DNA of 64,000 nucleotides from an uncultured Prevotellaceae bacterium (GCA_902779455.1 CACZBS010000012.1:1-64000); one strand, 5' to 3'. Counted from the first letter of the stretch, positions 52,557 to 61,163 are shown. Notes: generated from the letters alone by a model not told the origin. Translations and numbers: made by a program.

Positions 52557-52588
52557 GTTTGTTTTTTTGCTGTTTATTTGTATCTTTG
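52557..52588 (+). promoter_or_regulatory. Promoter of the hybrid regulator gene
   Basis: TTTG (52557-52560), exactly 20 bp, TATCTTTG (52581-52588). Confidence 0.85.
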
Positions 52589-52616
52589 CACCAAGGTTTC
52601 TAAAGATACAATATCA

Positions 52617-55436
52617 ATGATACAGCGCATTCTATGGACACTTGGCCTGTTGCTTGCCACCTGTCTGACGACGTCGGCGGCCGACGGCATCGACCGCTTC
52701 GACTCCCTGGTGGCGGCCTACGAAAAGGCCGGCGGGCAGAAGCGTCTGGCTCTGGGGCGCGACATCATCGCCCTCAGCGCCACGCAGGAGGAGCTCGTCG
52801 GCACAACGCTTAGCATCGGCAACTCGACGCCGCGCGACTCGGTCGACTTCATCGTGTGGTTTGCCGCCGAGCGCTTCTACTATGCTAACTCTTACTTCGA
52901 GGAGAGTCTCGACTATATCGACCGCGCCCTGGCGCTGGCCAAGGGCAACAATGTGGAACTGCATGCCACGCTGCTCTGCGACCGTGGCTACTGTCTGTTC
53001 AAGACCAGCCACAACACCGCCGCGGCAGAGGCTGAGGTTGAGGCTGAGCGCTTCGCCCGGGAGCACGGACAGCTGATGTCGCTCGCGCGTTCATATAATT
53101 ATCTGGCCATCATCGACCTCAGCCTGGGCTACATTGACGAGGCGAAGCACTTCGTCGAGAAGGCCCTGGAGACCGACCGGCTGACGGGCTCCGACCGCAA
53201 CACCCACAACTATCTGGGCATCGCCTGCGAGGTGTACAACGTGGCGAAGGAGCCCGACAAGGCCGTGGAGTACGGCCTGCAGGCTGTGGAGGCCGCCCGC
53301 CGCATCGGCTACGACGCCGGCGTGGTGAACCACCTCTCGCAGCTCTCCTATGCCTACAACCGTCAGGGCAACCTGGAGAAGGCTCTCGAGATGTCGCGCC
53401 AGGCCGTCAGCACGGTCGAGCAGATGGAAGTTGTCGATCGTAACCTGTTGGCAATCAGTCTGGAGTATGTGGCCTTTAATCTGCTCGACATGAAGCGTAA
53501 TGCTGAGGCCGTGCCCGTCATCCGACGCGCCATAGCCCTGCAGCAGGAGATGGGCAACAAGCGCAGCGTCTGCTACGACCACAAGTCGCTGGCCGAGGCC
53601 CTCGAGCCTTCCGACCCGCGAGGCGCACTGAAGGCGATGCGCCGCTACTCGCAAATGATGGACTCGCTGCACAACGACCAGATGCATCAGATGCTGAGCC
53701 GCGCCAACGCCGAGGTGCACAACGACGTGCTGCAGAGCGAGAACGAGCAGCAGCGGCGCGAGAAGCACATCTTCATCATCACGTCCCTGATTGTGGCCCT
53801 GCTGGCTCTGGCCGTCATCGCAGCCCTCGTGTATGCCGTCCGCACCCGCAGCCGTACGGTGAAGACCATTCGTCGGCTGCAGGCTGTCCGAGAAGAGTTC
53901 TTCACCAACATCACCCATGAGTTCCGCACGCCGCTGACCGTCATCAAGGGTCTGTCGGAACAGAAGGATATTCCCGCCATCACCCGCAATGCCGACCACC
54001 TGCTGACGCTCGTCAACCAGCTGCTCGACATCGCGAAGGTGAAGGCCAGCGTGGGCGATGCCCGTTGGGAGCGCACCGACATCGTGCCCCAGCTGGCGAT
54101 GCTCGTCGAGAACTATCAGGAGGCGGCCGGCAGCCGTGGCGTCAGCCTGACCTTCCAGCCCGAGACGGAGTCGGCCGTCGTCGACCACGTGGCCGACTAC
54201 GTGCAGAAGGTGGTCGACAACCTCTTGGTCAACGCCCTGAAATACACTGCCGAAGGGGGCTCCGTCGTCCTCAGCACGCACCAGGAGGGAGGGCAGCTGC
54301 AGATCGTCGTCAGCGACACCGGGCAGGGCATCCATCCCGAAGACCTGCCTCACGTCTTCGAACCGTTCTATCAGAGCCGTTACACCCCGACGGCGCCCGG
54401 CTCGGGCATCGGACTGGCCTTCTGCCGTGAGATTGCCACCGCCTCGCGCGCCACTATCACCGTTGCGAGCACCCTGGGGCAAGGCTCCACGTTCACCGTC
54501 AGCATGCCCCTGCGCCAGAAGGACATCACGCCGTCGATGCAGAGCGAACCGCTACGGCCGGCTGAGGTGGCCGTCCCGATGGCGCCCGCCGCTCGCAATG
54601 ATGCCCCTGTGGATGAGGCTGGTGCGGCTGACGACACCTCGCTGCGCGTGCTCGTCGTCGAGGACAACCGCGACGTGGCCGACTATATCGGCAGCGTGCT
54701 GGAGAAGGACTATGAGGTGGCCTATGCTGCCGACGGCGAAGAGGGCCTGCAGAAGGCTGAGCAGCTGGTGCCTGACGTCATCCTGACCGACGTGATGATG
54801 CCGGGCATGGACGGTCTGGAGCTCTGCCGGCGCATCCGTGGCAACATGGTGACCGACCATATCCCCATCATCGTCATCACCGCACGCGTCACCGACGACG
54901 ACCGTCTGCAAGGCATCGAAGCGGGGGCCGACGCCTACCTGACGAAGCCCTTCCGCCCCGACGAACTGCGGCTGCGCATCACCAAGCTGCTCGAACAGCG
55001 GCGCCGCCTCATCGAGAAGGCCCAGCCGCAGATTGCTCCGGCCGGCAGTCGGCACGCCATTCACGACGCGTCTGCCTTGCCCTTATCCGAGAAACGGGCC
55101 AAGAATGCTCCGCTCTTCCTCGACCGTCTCGACGAGGTGATCCTGCGCCTGATGGCGAAGGGCTACGTGGATGCTACGGCGGTGGCCAAGGAGATGAACA
55201 TGAGCCTGTCGCAGTTCTCACGCAAGTTGCGGGCCGTCTCAGGCCTGTCGCCGGCGGTCTACATCACCCGCCGACGCCTGGAGGAGTCATGCCGCATGCT
55301 TGAGCAGGGCCCGGAATCGATCACCGAGGTGGCCACTCAGTGCGGCTTTGCCGACGTGGCCCACTTCTCCCATGCCTTCCGCCGCGCCTATGGCGTCAGC
55401 CCGACGCAATATATGAAGGAGAAAATGAATAATTAA
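52617..55436 (+). CDS. One-protein hybrid two-component regulator (TPR sensor, kinase, receiver, AraC output)
   Basis: 939 residues. A signal peptide and TPR-rich periplasmic sensor (about 25-380) precede a membrane helix (about 384-406), a kinase core (phospho-His in THEFRTPLTVI near 435; NALKYTAEGG, DTGQGI, GSGIGLAFCREI), a receiver (LRVLVVEDNRD near 677, phospho-Asp in LTDVMMPG near 723, Lys in LTKPF) and an AraC-type domain (about 840-939). Unlike classical HTCS proteins it has TPRs instead of beta-propeller sensors. It has its own promoter, and no obvious target lies adjacent. The ATG at 52617 starts the signal peptide. Confidence 0.93.
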   Translation: MIQRILWTLGLLLATCLTTSAADGIDRFDSLVAAYEKAGGQKRLALGRDIIALSATQEELVGTTLSIGNSTPRDSVDFIVWFAAERFYYANSYFEESLDYIDRALALAKGNNVELHATLLCDRGYCLFKTSHNTAAAEAEVEAERFAREHGQLMSLARSYNYLAIIDLSLGYIDEAKHFVEKALETDRLTGSDRNTHNYLGIACEVYNVAKEPDKAVEYGLQAVEAARRIGYDAGVVNHLSQLSYAYNRQGNLEKALEMSRQAVSTVEQMEVVDRNLLAISLEYVAFNLLDMKRNAEAVPVIRRAIALQQEMGNKRSVCYDHKSLAEALEPSDPRGALKAMRRYSQMMDSLHNDQMHQMLSRANAEVHNDVLQSENEQQRREKHIFIITSLIVALLALAVIAALVYAVRTRSRTVKTIRRLQAVREEFFTNITHEFRTPLTVIKGLSEQKDIPAITRNADHLLTLVNQLLDIAKVKASVGDARWERTDIVPQLAMLVENYQEAAGSRGVSLTFQPETESAVVDHVADYVQKVVDNLLVNALKYTAEGGSVVLSTHQEGGQLQIVVSDTGQGIHPEDLPHVFEPFYQSRYTPTAPGSGIGLAFCREIATASRATITVASTLGQGSTFTVSMPLRQKDITPSMQSEPLRPAEVAVPMAPAARNDAPVDEAGAADDTSLRVLVVEDNRDVADYIGSVLEKDYEVAYAADGEEGLQKAEQLVPDVILTDVMMPGMDGLELCRRIRGNMVTDHIPIIVITARVTDDDRLQGIEAGADAYLTKPFRPDELRLRITKLLEQRRRLIEKAQPQIAPAGSRHAIHDASALPLSEKRAKNAPLFLDRLDEVILRLMAKGYVDATAVAKEMNMSLSQFSRKLRAVSGLSPAVYITRRRLEESCRMLEQGPESITEVATQCGFADVAHFSHAFRRAYGVSPTQYMKEKMNN

Positions 55437-55485
55437 CCTTAAAAATTGACGAAGTGGTCTCGCCTTGGCAAAAAAAGAATAATTC

Positions 55486-55518
55486 TTTTTGCATTTCGCC
55501 CGACTTTTCGTAACTTTG
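55486..55518 (+). promoter_or_regulatory. Promoter of glyS
   Basis: TTTTTG (55486-55491), 19 bp, TAACTTTG (55511-55518). Its spacer CATTTCGCCCGACTTTTCG matches that of the pectate lyase promoter except for one base. Confidence 0.85.
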
Positions 55519-55546
55519 CAGCCAAATTTGCAAATTAATTATTATT

Positions 55547-57088
55547 ATGGCACAACAAGAAGACGTTTTCAAGAAGATTGTATCGCATTGCAAGGAGTAT
55601 GGGTTCGTGTTCCCATCAAGTGACATCTACGACGGACTGGGCGCAGTCTATGATTACGGCCAGATGGGCGTAGAGTTGAAAAACAACATCAAGCAGTACT
55701 GGTGGCAGTCGATGGTGTTGCTCCACGAGAACATCGTGGGCATTGACTCTGCCATCTTCATGCACCCCACCATCTGGAAGGCCTCCGGCCACGTCGATGC
55801 CTTCAACGACCCCCTGATTGACAACCGCGACTCGAAGAAGCGCTATCGTGCCGATGTGCTCATCGAGGACCAGATAGCTAAATACGACGAGAAGATCCAG
55901 AAGGAAGTCGAGAAGGCCCGCAAGCGCTTCGGCGACAGCTTCGACGAGGCGAAATATCTGGAGACGTCGCCCCGCGTGGCCGAGACGAAGGCCAAGCGCG
56001 ACGCCCTCCATGAGCGCTATGCCAAGGCCATGCAAGGCCCCGACCTGGAGGAGCTGCGCCAGATCATCCTCGACGAGGAGATCGTCGACCCCATCAGCGG
56101 CACCCGCAACTGGACCGACGTGCGCCAGTTCAACCTGATGTTCTCCACCGAGATGGGCTCCACGGCCGACGGCTCGATGAAGATCTATCTGCGCCCGGAG
56201 ACGGCTCAGGGCATCTTCGTCAACTACCTCAACGTGCAGAAGACCGGCCGCATGAAGATTCCCTTCGGCATCGCCCAGATCGGCAAGGCGTTCCGCAACG
56301 AGATCGTCGCCCGCCAGTTCATCTTCCGCATGCGTGAGTTCGAGCAGATGGAGATGCAGTTCTTCGTCAAGCCCGGCACCGAGCTGGAGTGGTTCCAGAA
56401 GTGGAAGGAGACCCGCATGAAGTGGCACCAGAACCTGGGCTTCGGCGCTGAGAACTACCGCTTCCACGACCACGACAAGCTGGCCCACTACGCCAACGCC
56501 GCCACCGACATTGAATTCCACATGCCGTTCGGATTCAAGGAGGTCGAGGGCATCCACTCGCGCACCAACTTCGACCTGTCGCAGCACGAGAAGTTCTCGG
56601 GCAAGCAGATCAAATACTTCGACCCGACGACCAACGAGTCGTACACCCCGTACGTCATCGAGACCTCCATCGGCGTCGACCGCATGTTCCTCTCCATCAT
56701 GTGCCACAGCTATGAGGAGGAGAAGCTCGAGAACGGCGAGACCCGCGTCGTCCTCAAGTTGCCCGCAGCCCTGGCCCCCGTGAAGCTGGCCGTCATGCCG
56801 CTGGTCAAGAAGGACGGACTGCCCGAGAAGGCCCGCGAGATCGTCAACGACCTGCGCTTCCACTTCAACACGCAGTACGACGAGAAGGACTCCATCGGCA
56901 AGCGCTATCGCCGTCAGGACGCCATCGGCACGCCCTACTGCGTCACCGTCGACCACGACACGCTCCAGGACGGCTGCGTCACCCTCCGTTTCCGCGACAC
57001 CATGCAGCAGGAGCGCGTCCGCATCGAGGATCTCTGCAAGATGATTGAGGACAAGGTCAGCATCACCTCGCTGCTCAAGAAACTCTAA
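55547..57088 (+). CDS. glyS: Glycyl-tRNA synthetase (homodimeric class II)
   Basis: 513 residues of the alpha2-type glycyl-tRNA synthetase, different from the two-subunit GlyQ/GlyS of Proteobacteria. Class II motifs are present: GIAQIGKAFRNEI with FIFRMREFEQMEMQFF (motif 2) and ETSIGVDRMFLSIM (motif 3), followed by an anticodon-binding domain (about 400-510). It charges tRNA-Gly in the cytoplasm. It has its own promoter and terminator. Confidence 0.96.
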   Translation: MAQQEDVFKKIVSHCKEYGFVFPSSDIYDGLGAVYDYGQMGVELKNNIKQYWWQSMVLLHENIVGIDSAIFMHPTIWKASGHVDAFNDPLIDNRDSKKRYRADVLIEDQIAKYDEKIQKEVEKARKRFGDSFDEAKYLETSPRVAETKAKRDALHERYAKAMQGPDLEELRQIILDEEIVDPISGTRNWTDVRQFNLMFSTEMGSTADGSMKIYLRPETAQGIFVNYLNVQKTGRMKIPFGIAQIGKAFRNEIVARQFIFRMREFEQMEMQFFVKPGTELEWFQKWKETRMKWHQNLGFGAENYRFHDHDKLAHYANAATDIEFHMPFGFKEVEGIHSRTNFDLSQHEKFSGKQIKYFDPTTNESYTPYVIETSIGVDRMFLSIMCHSYEEEKLENGETRVVLKLPAALAPVKLAVMPLVKKDGLPEKAREIVNDLRFHFNTQYDEKDSIGKRYRRQDAIGTPYCVTVDHDTLQDGCVTLRFRDTMQQERVRIEDLCKMIEDKVSITSLLKKL

Positions 57089-57090
57089 GG

Positions 57091-57158
57091 CCCAACCCCC
57101 GCCCCTCCACAAGGGGTGGGGGGTAAGTCCACCCCTAACCCCTCCCCAAGGGAGGGGA
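57091..57158. repeat. G/C-rich hairpin repeat after glyS (family D relative)
   Basis: CCCAACCCCCGCCCCTCCAC / GGGGTGGGGGG followed by CCACCCCTAACCCCTCCCC / GGGAGGGG. The composition and CCCCTCCCC motif match the hairpin at 26281-26350. Confidence 0.65.
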
Positions 57159-57170
57159 TTTTGTTTGACT
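57139..57170 (+). terminator. Terminator of glyS
   Basis: The CCCCTCCC/GGGAGGGG stem with a CAA loop is followed by ATTTTGTTTG. Confidence 0.6.
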
Positions 57171-57188
57171 TCTTAGATTTTGAATAAT

Positions 57189-57863
57189 ATGACAAGAAAG
57201 ACTTTACGACAGTGGTTTTGTCACCAGGCTGTGTGTCTCCTGGCTGTCCTTACTCCTCTCCTTTACGTCGGAGTAGGGGCGGGGCTCCTCGCCTCATGCT
57301 CTGAGAGCGACGACGACGAAGGCGAATACAGCAACTGGAAAGAGCGCAACGAACAATACTTCGCTTCGCTCGAGGACTCGCTCCGGGCTCACCCGACGAC
57401 GTGGCTGAAGCTGAAGAGCTTCACGCTCGACGAGGCGAGCGAGGGCAAACCGACTGACTATATCTACGTGAAGGTTGTCGAGGCCGGCGAGGAGGGCGAG
57501 AATCCCATGTACACCGACTCGGTGCGCGTCAGCTATCAGGGACGCCTCATTCCCACTCCCACTTATCCCGAAGGCCGTGTCTTCGACGGCACCGTCTATG
57601 GCAAGTATAGCCATGTGACCAATGCCACAGCCCGACAGCTGGCTTCGGCCCAGATCGACGGCTACACGACGGCCCTGCTCCACATGCACCGGGGCGACCA
57701 CTGGCGCGTCTTCATCCCTAGCGAACTGGCCTATGGCAGCACCGGCACCGAGTCGGGCTCGGTGCCAGCCTACAGCGTCGTCATCTTCGACATGACGCTC
57801 ATCGACTTCAGTCCTGCCGGCCAGGTGATGCCGGCTTGGAGCAGTCGTCGGATGAGGCCATAG
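57189..57863 (+). CDS. FKBP-type peptidyl-prolyl isomerase lipoprotein
   Basis: 224 residues. A signal with lipobox LLASC (near residue 37) predicts a membrane-anchored periplasmic or surface protein. The FKBP fold covers about 95-215: DSVRVSYQGRLIPTPTYPEGRVFDGT, HRGDHWRVFIPSELAYGSTGTESGSVPAYSVVIFDMTLI. It would help fold exported proteins. A TTG nine bases upstream is in frame; I chose ATG 57189. Its last 56 bases overlap the 3' end of the convergent transporter gene. Confidence 0.9.
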   Translation: MTRKTLRQWFCHQAVCLLAVLTPLLYVGVGAGLLASCSESDDDEGEYSNWKERNEQYFASLEDSLRAHPTTWLKLKSFTLDEASEGKPTDYIYVKVVEAGEEGENPMYTDSVRVSYQGRLIPTPTYPEGRVFDGTVYGKYSHVTNATARQLASAQIDGYTTALLHMHRGDHWRVFIPSELAYGSTGTESGSVPAYSVVIFDMTLIDFSPAGQVMPAWSSRRMRP

Positions 57864-58797
57864 CTGCCCGTTGCTCCATGTCGCGCCGTGAGCGCGACTT
57901 CGTGACGAGCATCACGCCCGAGAACACTAATATGACGGCCACGGCGTGCGTCCATTTCATCACGCCCAGGCCTGCCAAGACACTGACCGTTACGGCCACC
58001 AGTGGTTGCACGTAGTTATAGACGGCAACGACTGTTGGCCGTAACACTTTTTGTGCCCCGATGATCAGGATGTAGCCGATGAACGTGCCGAAGACGACGA
58101 CGTAGGCCGCCTCGAGGATGGTCTTAACTGAGAGCGGAGAACTGAGGACTGAGAGCGTGTGCGGTCCGGCCAGGGGCATGAGGATGACCGTCGCCCAGAG
58201 AAACATCCACTTGTTGACGGTGAAGATGCTGTACTTCTTGATGAACTTATTGAAGAGCGACAGATAGAGCGCATACGAGAACTGCGCCCCCAGGCAGCAC
58301 AGGTCGCCACGGATGTCGCCCACCGAGCCTCCCCCGACCCCTCCGAGGGAGGGGAGCTTGCCCGCCGACGTGAGGATGAGCATCAGCGCGCCGCTGCAGC
58401 CCAGCATGACGCCCAGCACCTTGCGGCTCGTGATGGGCTCCTTCAGGATCAGCGCCGCCAGCAGCATGGCGAAGATGGGCATCGACGTGGTGACGATGCT
58501 CGCGTTGATGGGCGACGTCAGCGACAGCCCGATGGTATATCCGCACTGGTTGCACACCAGCCCGAAGACGGCGGCGCCCGCAAAGACGAACACGTCGCGC
58601 AGAGGCACGTGCTCCCGACGGACAAACAGCGAGGCCACCCAGAAGAGCAGCGCCCCGCCCATGATGCGCAGCATCACCATCGACGGGCCGTCGAGCCCGT
58701 GCGTCATCGCGTCCTTGCCCACAGGCGCCATCAGCCCCCAGATGGCGCAGGCCCCGAACATCGACAGGTGGGCCTGCAGAGGCTTATTATTGTTCAT
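57808..58797 (-). CDS. EamA/DMT-family transporter
   Basis: 329 residues, ten predicted helices in two EamA repeats (about 12-140 and 165-295), with the typical LRIMGGALLFW and LKEPITSRKVLGVMLGCSGALMLI segments. It would export metabolites or amino acids; the substrate is unknown. Two hairpin/short repeats sit in frame in its loops (58126-58157 and 58315-58350). The ATG at 58795-58797 is used. It shares a promoter region with the divergent ATPase gene and overlaps the FKBP gene at its 3' end. Confidence 0.9.
   Translation of the reverse strand: MNNNKPLQAHLSMFGACAIWGLMAPVGKDAMTHGLDGPSMVMLRIMGGALLFWVASLFVRREHVPLRDVFVFAGAAVFGLVCNQCGYTIGLSLTSPINASIVTTSMPIFAMLLAALILKEPITSRKVLGVMLGCSGALMLILTSAGKLPSLGGVGGGSVGDIRGDLCCLGAQFSYALYLSLFNKFIKKYSIFTVNKWMFLWATVILMPLAGPHTLSVLSSPLSVKTILEAAYVVVFGTFIGYILIIGAQKVLRPTVVAVYNYVQPLVAVTVSVLAGLGVMKWTHAVAVILVFSGVMLVTKSRSRRDMEQRAAMASSDDCSKPASPGRQD
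58126..58157. repeat. Family E-like repeat inside the EamA gene
   Basis: AACTGAGAGCGGAGAACTGA and GGACTGAGAGCG are in frame, encoding the LSVLSSPLSV segment of a loop. Confidence 0.65.
58315..58350. repeat. Family D-like hairpin inside the EamA gene
   Basis: GACCCCTCCGAGGGAGGGGA lies in frame, encoding the glycine-rich SLGGVGGGSVG loop. It matches the CCCCTCC.GAGGGAGGGG motif of intergenic copies. Confidence 0.6.
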
Positions 58798-58826
58798 TTT
58801 TTCTTTACTTTTCTTAAATTCGGCTG

Positions 58827-58834
58827 CAAAAGTA
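58827..58834 (-). promoter_or_regulatory. Promoter -7 element of the EamA gene
   Basis: TACTTTTG on the minus strand, then GCAGCC, 30 bases upstream of the start codon. Confidence 0.55.
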
Positions 58835-58857
58835 CACATTATTTGCGAAATAATTCC

Positions 58858-58865
58858 TATATTTG
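58858..58865 (+). promoter_or_regulatory. Promoter -7 element of the ATPase-DUF4435 pair
   Basis: TATATTTG, 17 bases before the ATG at 58883; divergent from and only 23 bases away from the EamA element. Confidence 0.55.
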
Positions 58866-58882
58866 CAAAGAAATCAACTCCA

Positions 58883-59734
58883 ATGGCTATGCAAAAGTTT
58901 GCTGACTACATCCGTCGCATCGAGATCGACTCCCTCTGGAGCGGCAAGAAGCACATCGTCTGGGACCTCGACCCGCAGGTGAACATCCTCAGCGGCATCA
59001 ACGGGCAGGGCAAGTCGACCATCATCAACAAGGTCGTCAAGGGCCTATCCGCAGGAGGCGAGTTCCCGAGCCACATGCTCAAGGGCGTGCACCTCGACGT
59101 CAGTCCCGACGACGCCCGATGGATACGCTACGACATGATACGCTCGCTCGACTCCAGCCTCTCGCAGGTCTTCGCCGACGAGGAGGGCGCCCTGCGACAG
59201 GTGCTCCCCGTCATACGGGGTGGGGGAGGCTCGCTGCTCGACTTCCAGCTCTACCAGCTGCAGCGCAAGTATCTCGACTATCAGGTCAACATCGGCAACC
59301 GCATCATCGCCGAGCTGCAGGCCGGCCGCACCGACGCCGCCCAGGCCCTCTCGGCCAAGAAGACCCGCTTCCAGGACATCGTCGACGACCTCTTCTCCGA
59401 GACCGGCAAGCACATCGTCCGCACTGAGAACGAGATCCGCTTCACCCAGATCGGCGAGATACTCATGCCCTACCAGCTCTCCAGCGGCGAGAAGCAGATG
59501 CTTGCCATCCTCTTGACGGTCCTCGTCGAGGACGACCTGCCCTACGTCCTGTTCATGGACGAGCCCGAGGTGTCGCTCCACATCGAGTGGCAGAAGCGCC
59601 TCATCGACCTCATCCTCGAGCTCAACCCCCACGTCCAGATCATCCTCACCACCCACTCGCCCGCCGTCGTCATGAACGGATGGGTCGACCGCGTCACGGA
59701 GGTCAGCGAGATTGAAGTGAAAAATGAAAAGTGA
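58883..59734 (+). CDS. ABC-type AAA ATPase (OLD/PARIS-like ATPase subunit)
   Basis: 283 residues. It has a Walker A motif GINGQGKST near residue 37, an ABC-type signature SSGEKQML near 202, Walker B VLFMDEPEVSLH near 222 and the switch His in LTTHSPAVV near 255. This is the compact ATPase form found in OLD-family and AriA-type proteins, without a long coiled coil. It is paired with a DUF4435 protein downstream, as in PARIS, where the ATPase forms a sensing scaffold. The C-terminal EVKNEK is encoded by a family E repeat. The function here could be phage defence or a housekeeping DNA role. Confidence 0.85.
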   Translation: MAMQKFADYIRRIEIDSLWSGKKHIVWDLDPQVNILSGINGQGKSTIINKVVKGLSAGGEFPSHMLKGVHLDVSPDDARWIRYDMIRSLDSSLSQVFADEEGALRQVLPVIRGGGGSLLDFQLYQLQRKYLDYQVNIGNRIIAELQAGRTDAAQALSAKKTRFQDIVDDLFSETGKHIVRTENEIRFTQIGEILMPYQLSSGEKQMLAILLTVLVEDDLPYVLFMDEPEVSLHIEWQKRLIDLILELNPHVQIILTTHSPAVVMNGWVDRVTEVSEIEVKNEK

Positions 59735-59836
59735 AAAATGAAAGATGAAAGATGAAAAGTGAAAGATATGATTACCTTTTTCCGCAACAAGTCTAATCAT
59801 ATTTTTCATCTTTCACCTTTCATCTTTCATCTTTAA
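59713..59836. repeat. Family E inverted repeat between the ATPase and DUF4435 genes
   Basis: Forward GTGAAAAATGAAAGATGAAA units at 59716-59767 face CATCTTTCACCTTTCATCTT units at 59806-59834. Inside is a second inverted pair ATATGATTA/TAATCATAT (59766-59774 with 59793-59801). It covers the ATPase stop codon. Confidence 0.8.
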
Positions 59837-59844
59837 AATTGGCT

Positions 59845-60900
59845 ATGGCAAACAGACTGCGTGACAACATCAACAGCCGCTACGTCGAGGCGGCCAACGC
59901 GCTGCGAGGCAAGACGGCGCGACGGCGCATCGTGGCCTACGTCGAGAGCTACGACGACGTCTACTTCTGGCGCACCGTCCTCTCGCGCTTCGAGGACGAC
60001 CGCCGCTACTTCGAGGTCATGCTCCCCTCGAAGACCGACCTGACGCGCGGCAAGAAGTCGGTGCTCATGAACTTCGTACAGGACCGCATCGGCCCTGATA
60101 TGATAGCCTGCGTCGACGCCGACTACGACTACCTCCTGCAGGGCGCCACCGCCCAGTCGCGGCGTGTGCTCCAGAGCCCCTACGTCTTCCATACCTACGT
60201 CTATGCCATCGAGAACTTCCAGTGCTACGCCCCCTCGCTCCACGACGTCTGCGTAGCCGTCACCCTCAACGACCACCGCATCTTCGACTTCCGCGAATAC
60301 TTCCGCCTCTACAGCGAGGCCTGCTTCCCCCTCTTCGTCTGGTCCGTCTGGGCCTATCGCACCGGTAACCACGGCCGCTTCTCCCTCACCGACTTCAACC
60401 GCGTCACCGACCCCGGCGGCTTCACCGTCCAGGAGCCCGAGCGCTCGCTCGCCAACCTGCGCCGCAAGGTGCAGAACAAGATCCGCGACCTGCAGCGACT
60501 CTTCCCCGACAACCGCGATGCCTACCTGCAGCTCAAGGACCAGATACGCCAGCTCGGCGTCACCCCGCAGACCACCTACCTCTACATGCAGGGCCACCAC
60601 CTCTTCGACACCGTCGTGGCACCCATCCTCAACAAGGTCTGCCGCCAGCTCCAGCAGGAGCGCCAGCAGGAGATCTACCACTCCGAGGCCCACCGCACCC
60701 AGAAGCGCAACGAGCTCTCCTGCTACGAGAACTCGCGCCAGGACATCAAGACCATGCTCAAGAAGAACACCGGCTACCAGCAGTCCGACCGCTTCCTCCA
60801 GCTCCAGTCCGACGTCCAGCGCTTCCTCGACAGCCAGCAGCCCGCCGCCCAGCAGCCCGCCGCTCAGCCCTCAGCCGGCAGCCCGCAGCCCTGCGCTTAG
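59845..60900 (+). CDS. DUF4435 protein, TOPRIM-like
   Basis: 351 residues. The N-terminal half carries DUF4435 landmarks: the acidic AYVESYDDVYFWRTVL near 30-46, ACVDADYDYLL near 90-99 (D-x-D of TOPRIM folds) and YAIENFQCY near 127. The C-terminal half is helical and ends in a Gln/Pro/Ala low-complexity tail that may be repeat-expanded. In PARIS the DUF4435 partner (AriB) is the effector nuclease released by the ATPase; whether this pair does the same is inference. A TTG six bases upstream is in frame; ATG 59845 is used. Confidence 0.85.
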   Translation: MANRLRDNINSRYVEAANALRGKTARRRIVAYVESYDDVYFWRTVLSRFEDDRRYFEVMLPSKTDLTRGKKSVLMNFVQDRIGPDMIACVDADYDYLLQGATAQSRRVLQSPYVFHTYVYAIENFQCYAPSLHDVCVAVTLNDHRIFDFREYFRLYSEACFPLFVWSVWAYRTGNHGRFSLTDFNRVTDPGGFTVQEPERSLANLRRKVQNKIRDLQRLFPDNRDAYLQLKDQIRQLGVTPQTTYLYMQGHHLFDTVVAPILNKVCRQLQQERQQEIYHSEAHRTQKRNELSCYENSRQDIKTMLKKNTGYQQSDRFLQLQSDVQRFLDSQQPAAQQPAAQPSAGSPQPCA

Positions 60901-60960
60901 CCCCCGGATTCGTCCTTCTTTTGTAAAATAAATTCATCCTTCGTCTTCTTTGAATTATAA

Positions 60961-61115
60961 CTGATTGCCAATCAGTTATTTGCAAAATTAAAAACCAAAA
61001 AGCGGCCCTTCTCGCCGAGAGAAGCGCCGCTTTTCGATGCGAGAAGCGGTGCTTTTTGCCCCGAAAAGCACCGCTTCTCTCCATGCCGGATTCGCTTTGT
61101 CATGAAAAATGACAA
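60961..61115. repeat. Dispersed hairpin repeat, family B, copy 3
   Basis: The CTGATTGCCAATCAG hairpin (60961-60975) and the core 61000-61080 with four AAGC..CCGCTT units match copies at 10500-10670 and 25981-26125. The tail CCATGCCGGATTCGCTTTGT and a following ATGACAATC are shared. Confidence 0.8.
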
Positions 61116-61163
61116 TCAGGCGAGCTAACTTCAAAACCGACTTCATGAAATTGTTTTTTTTAT

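Noticed and set aside
55616-57112. Minus-strand frame of 498 codons
   Set aside because: Exact antisense of glyS with Leu/Val/Asp-rich shadow composition.
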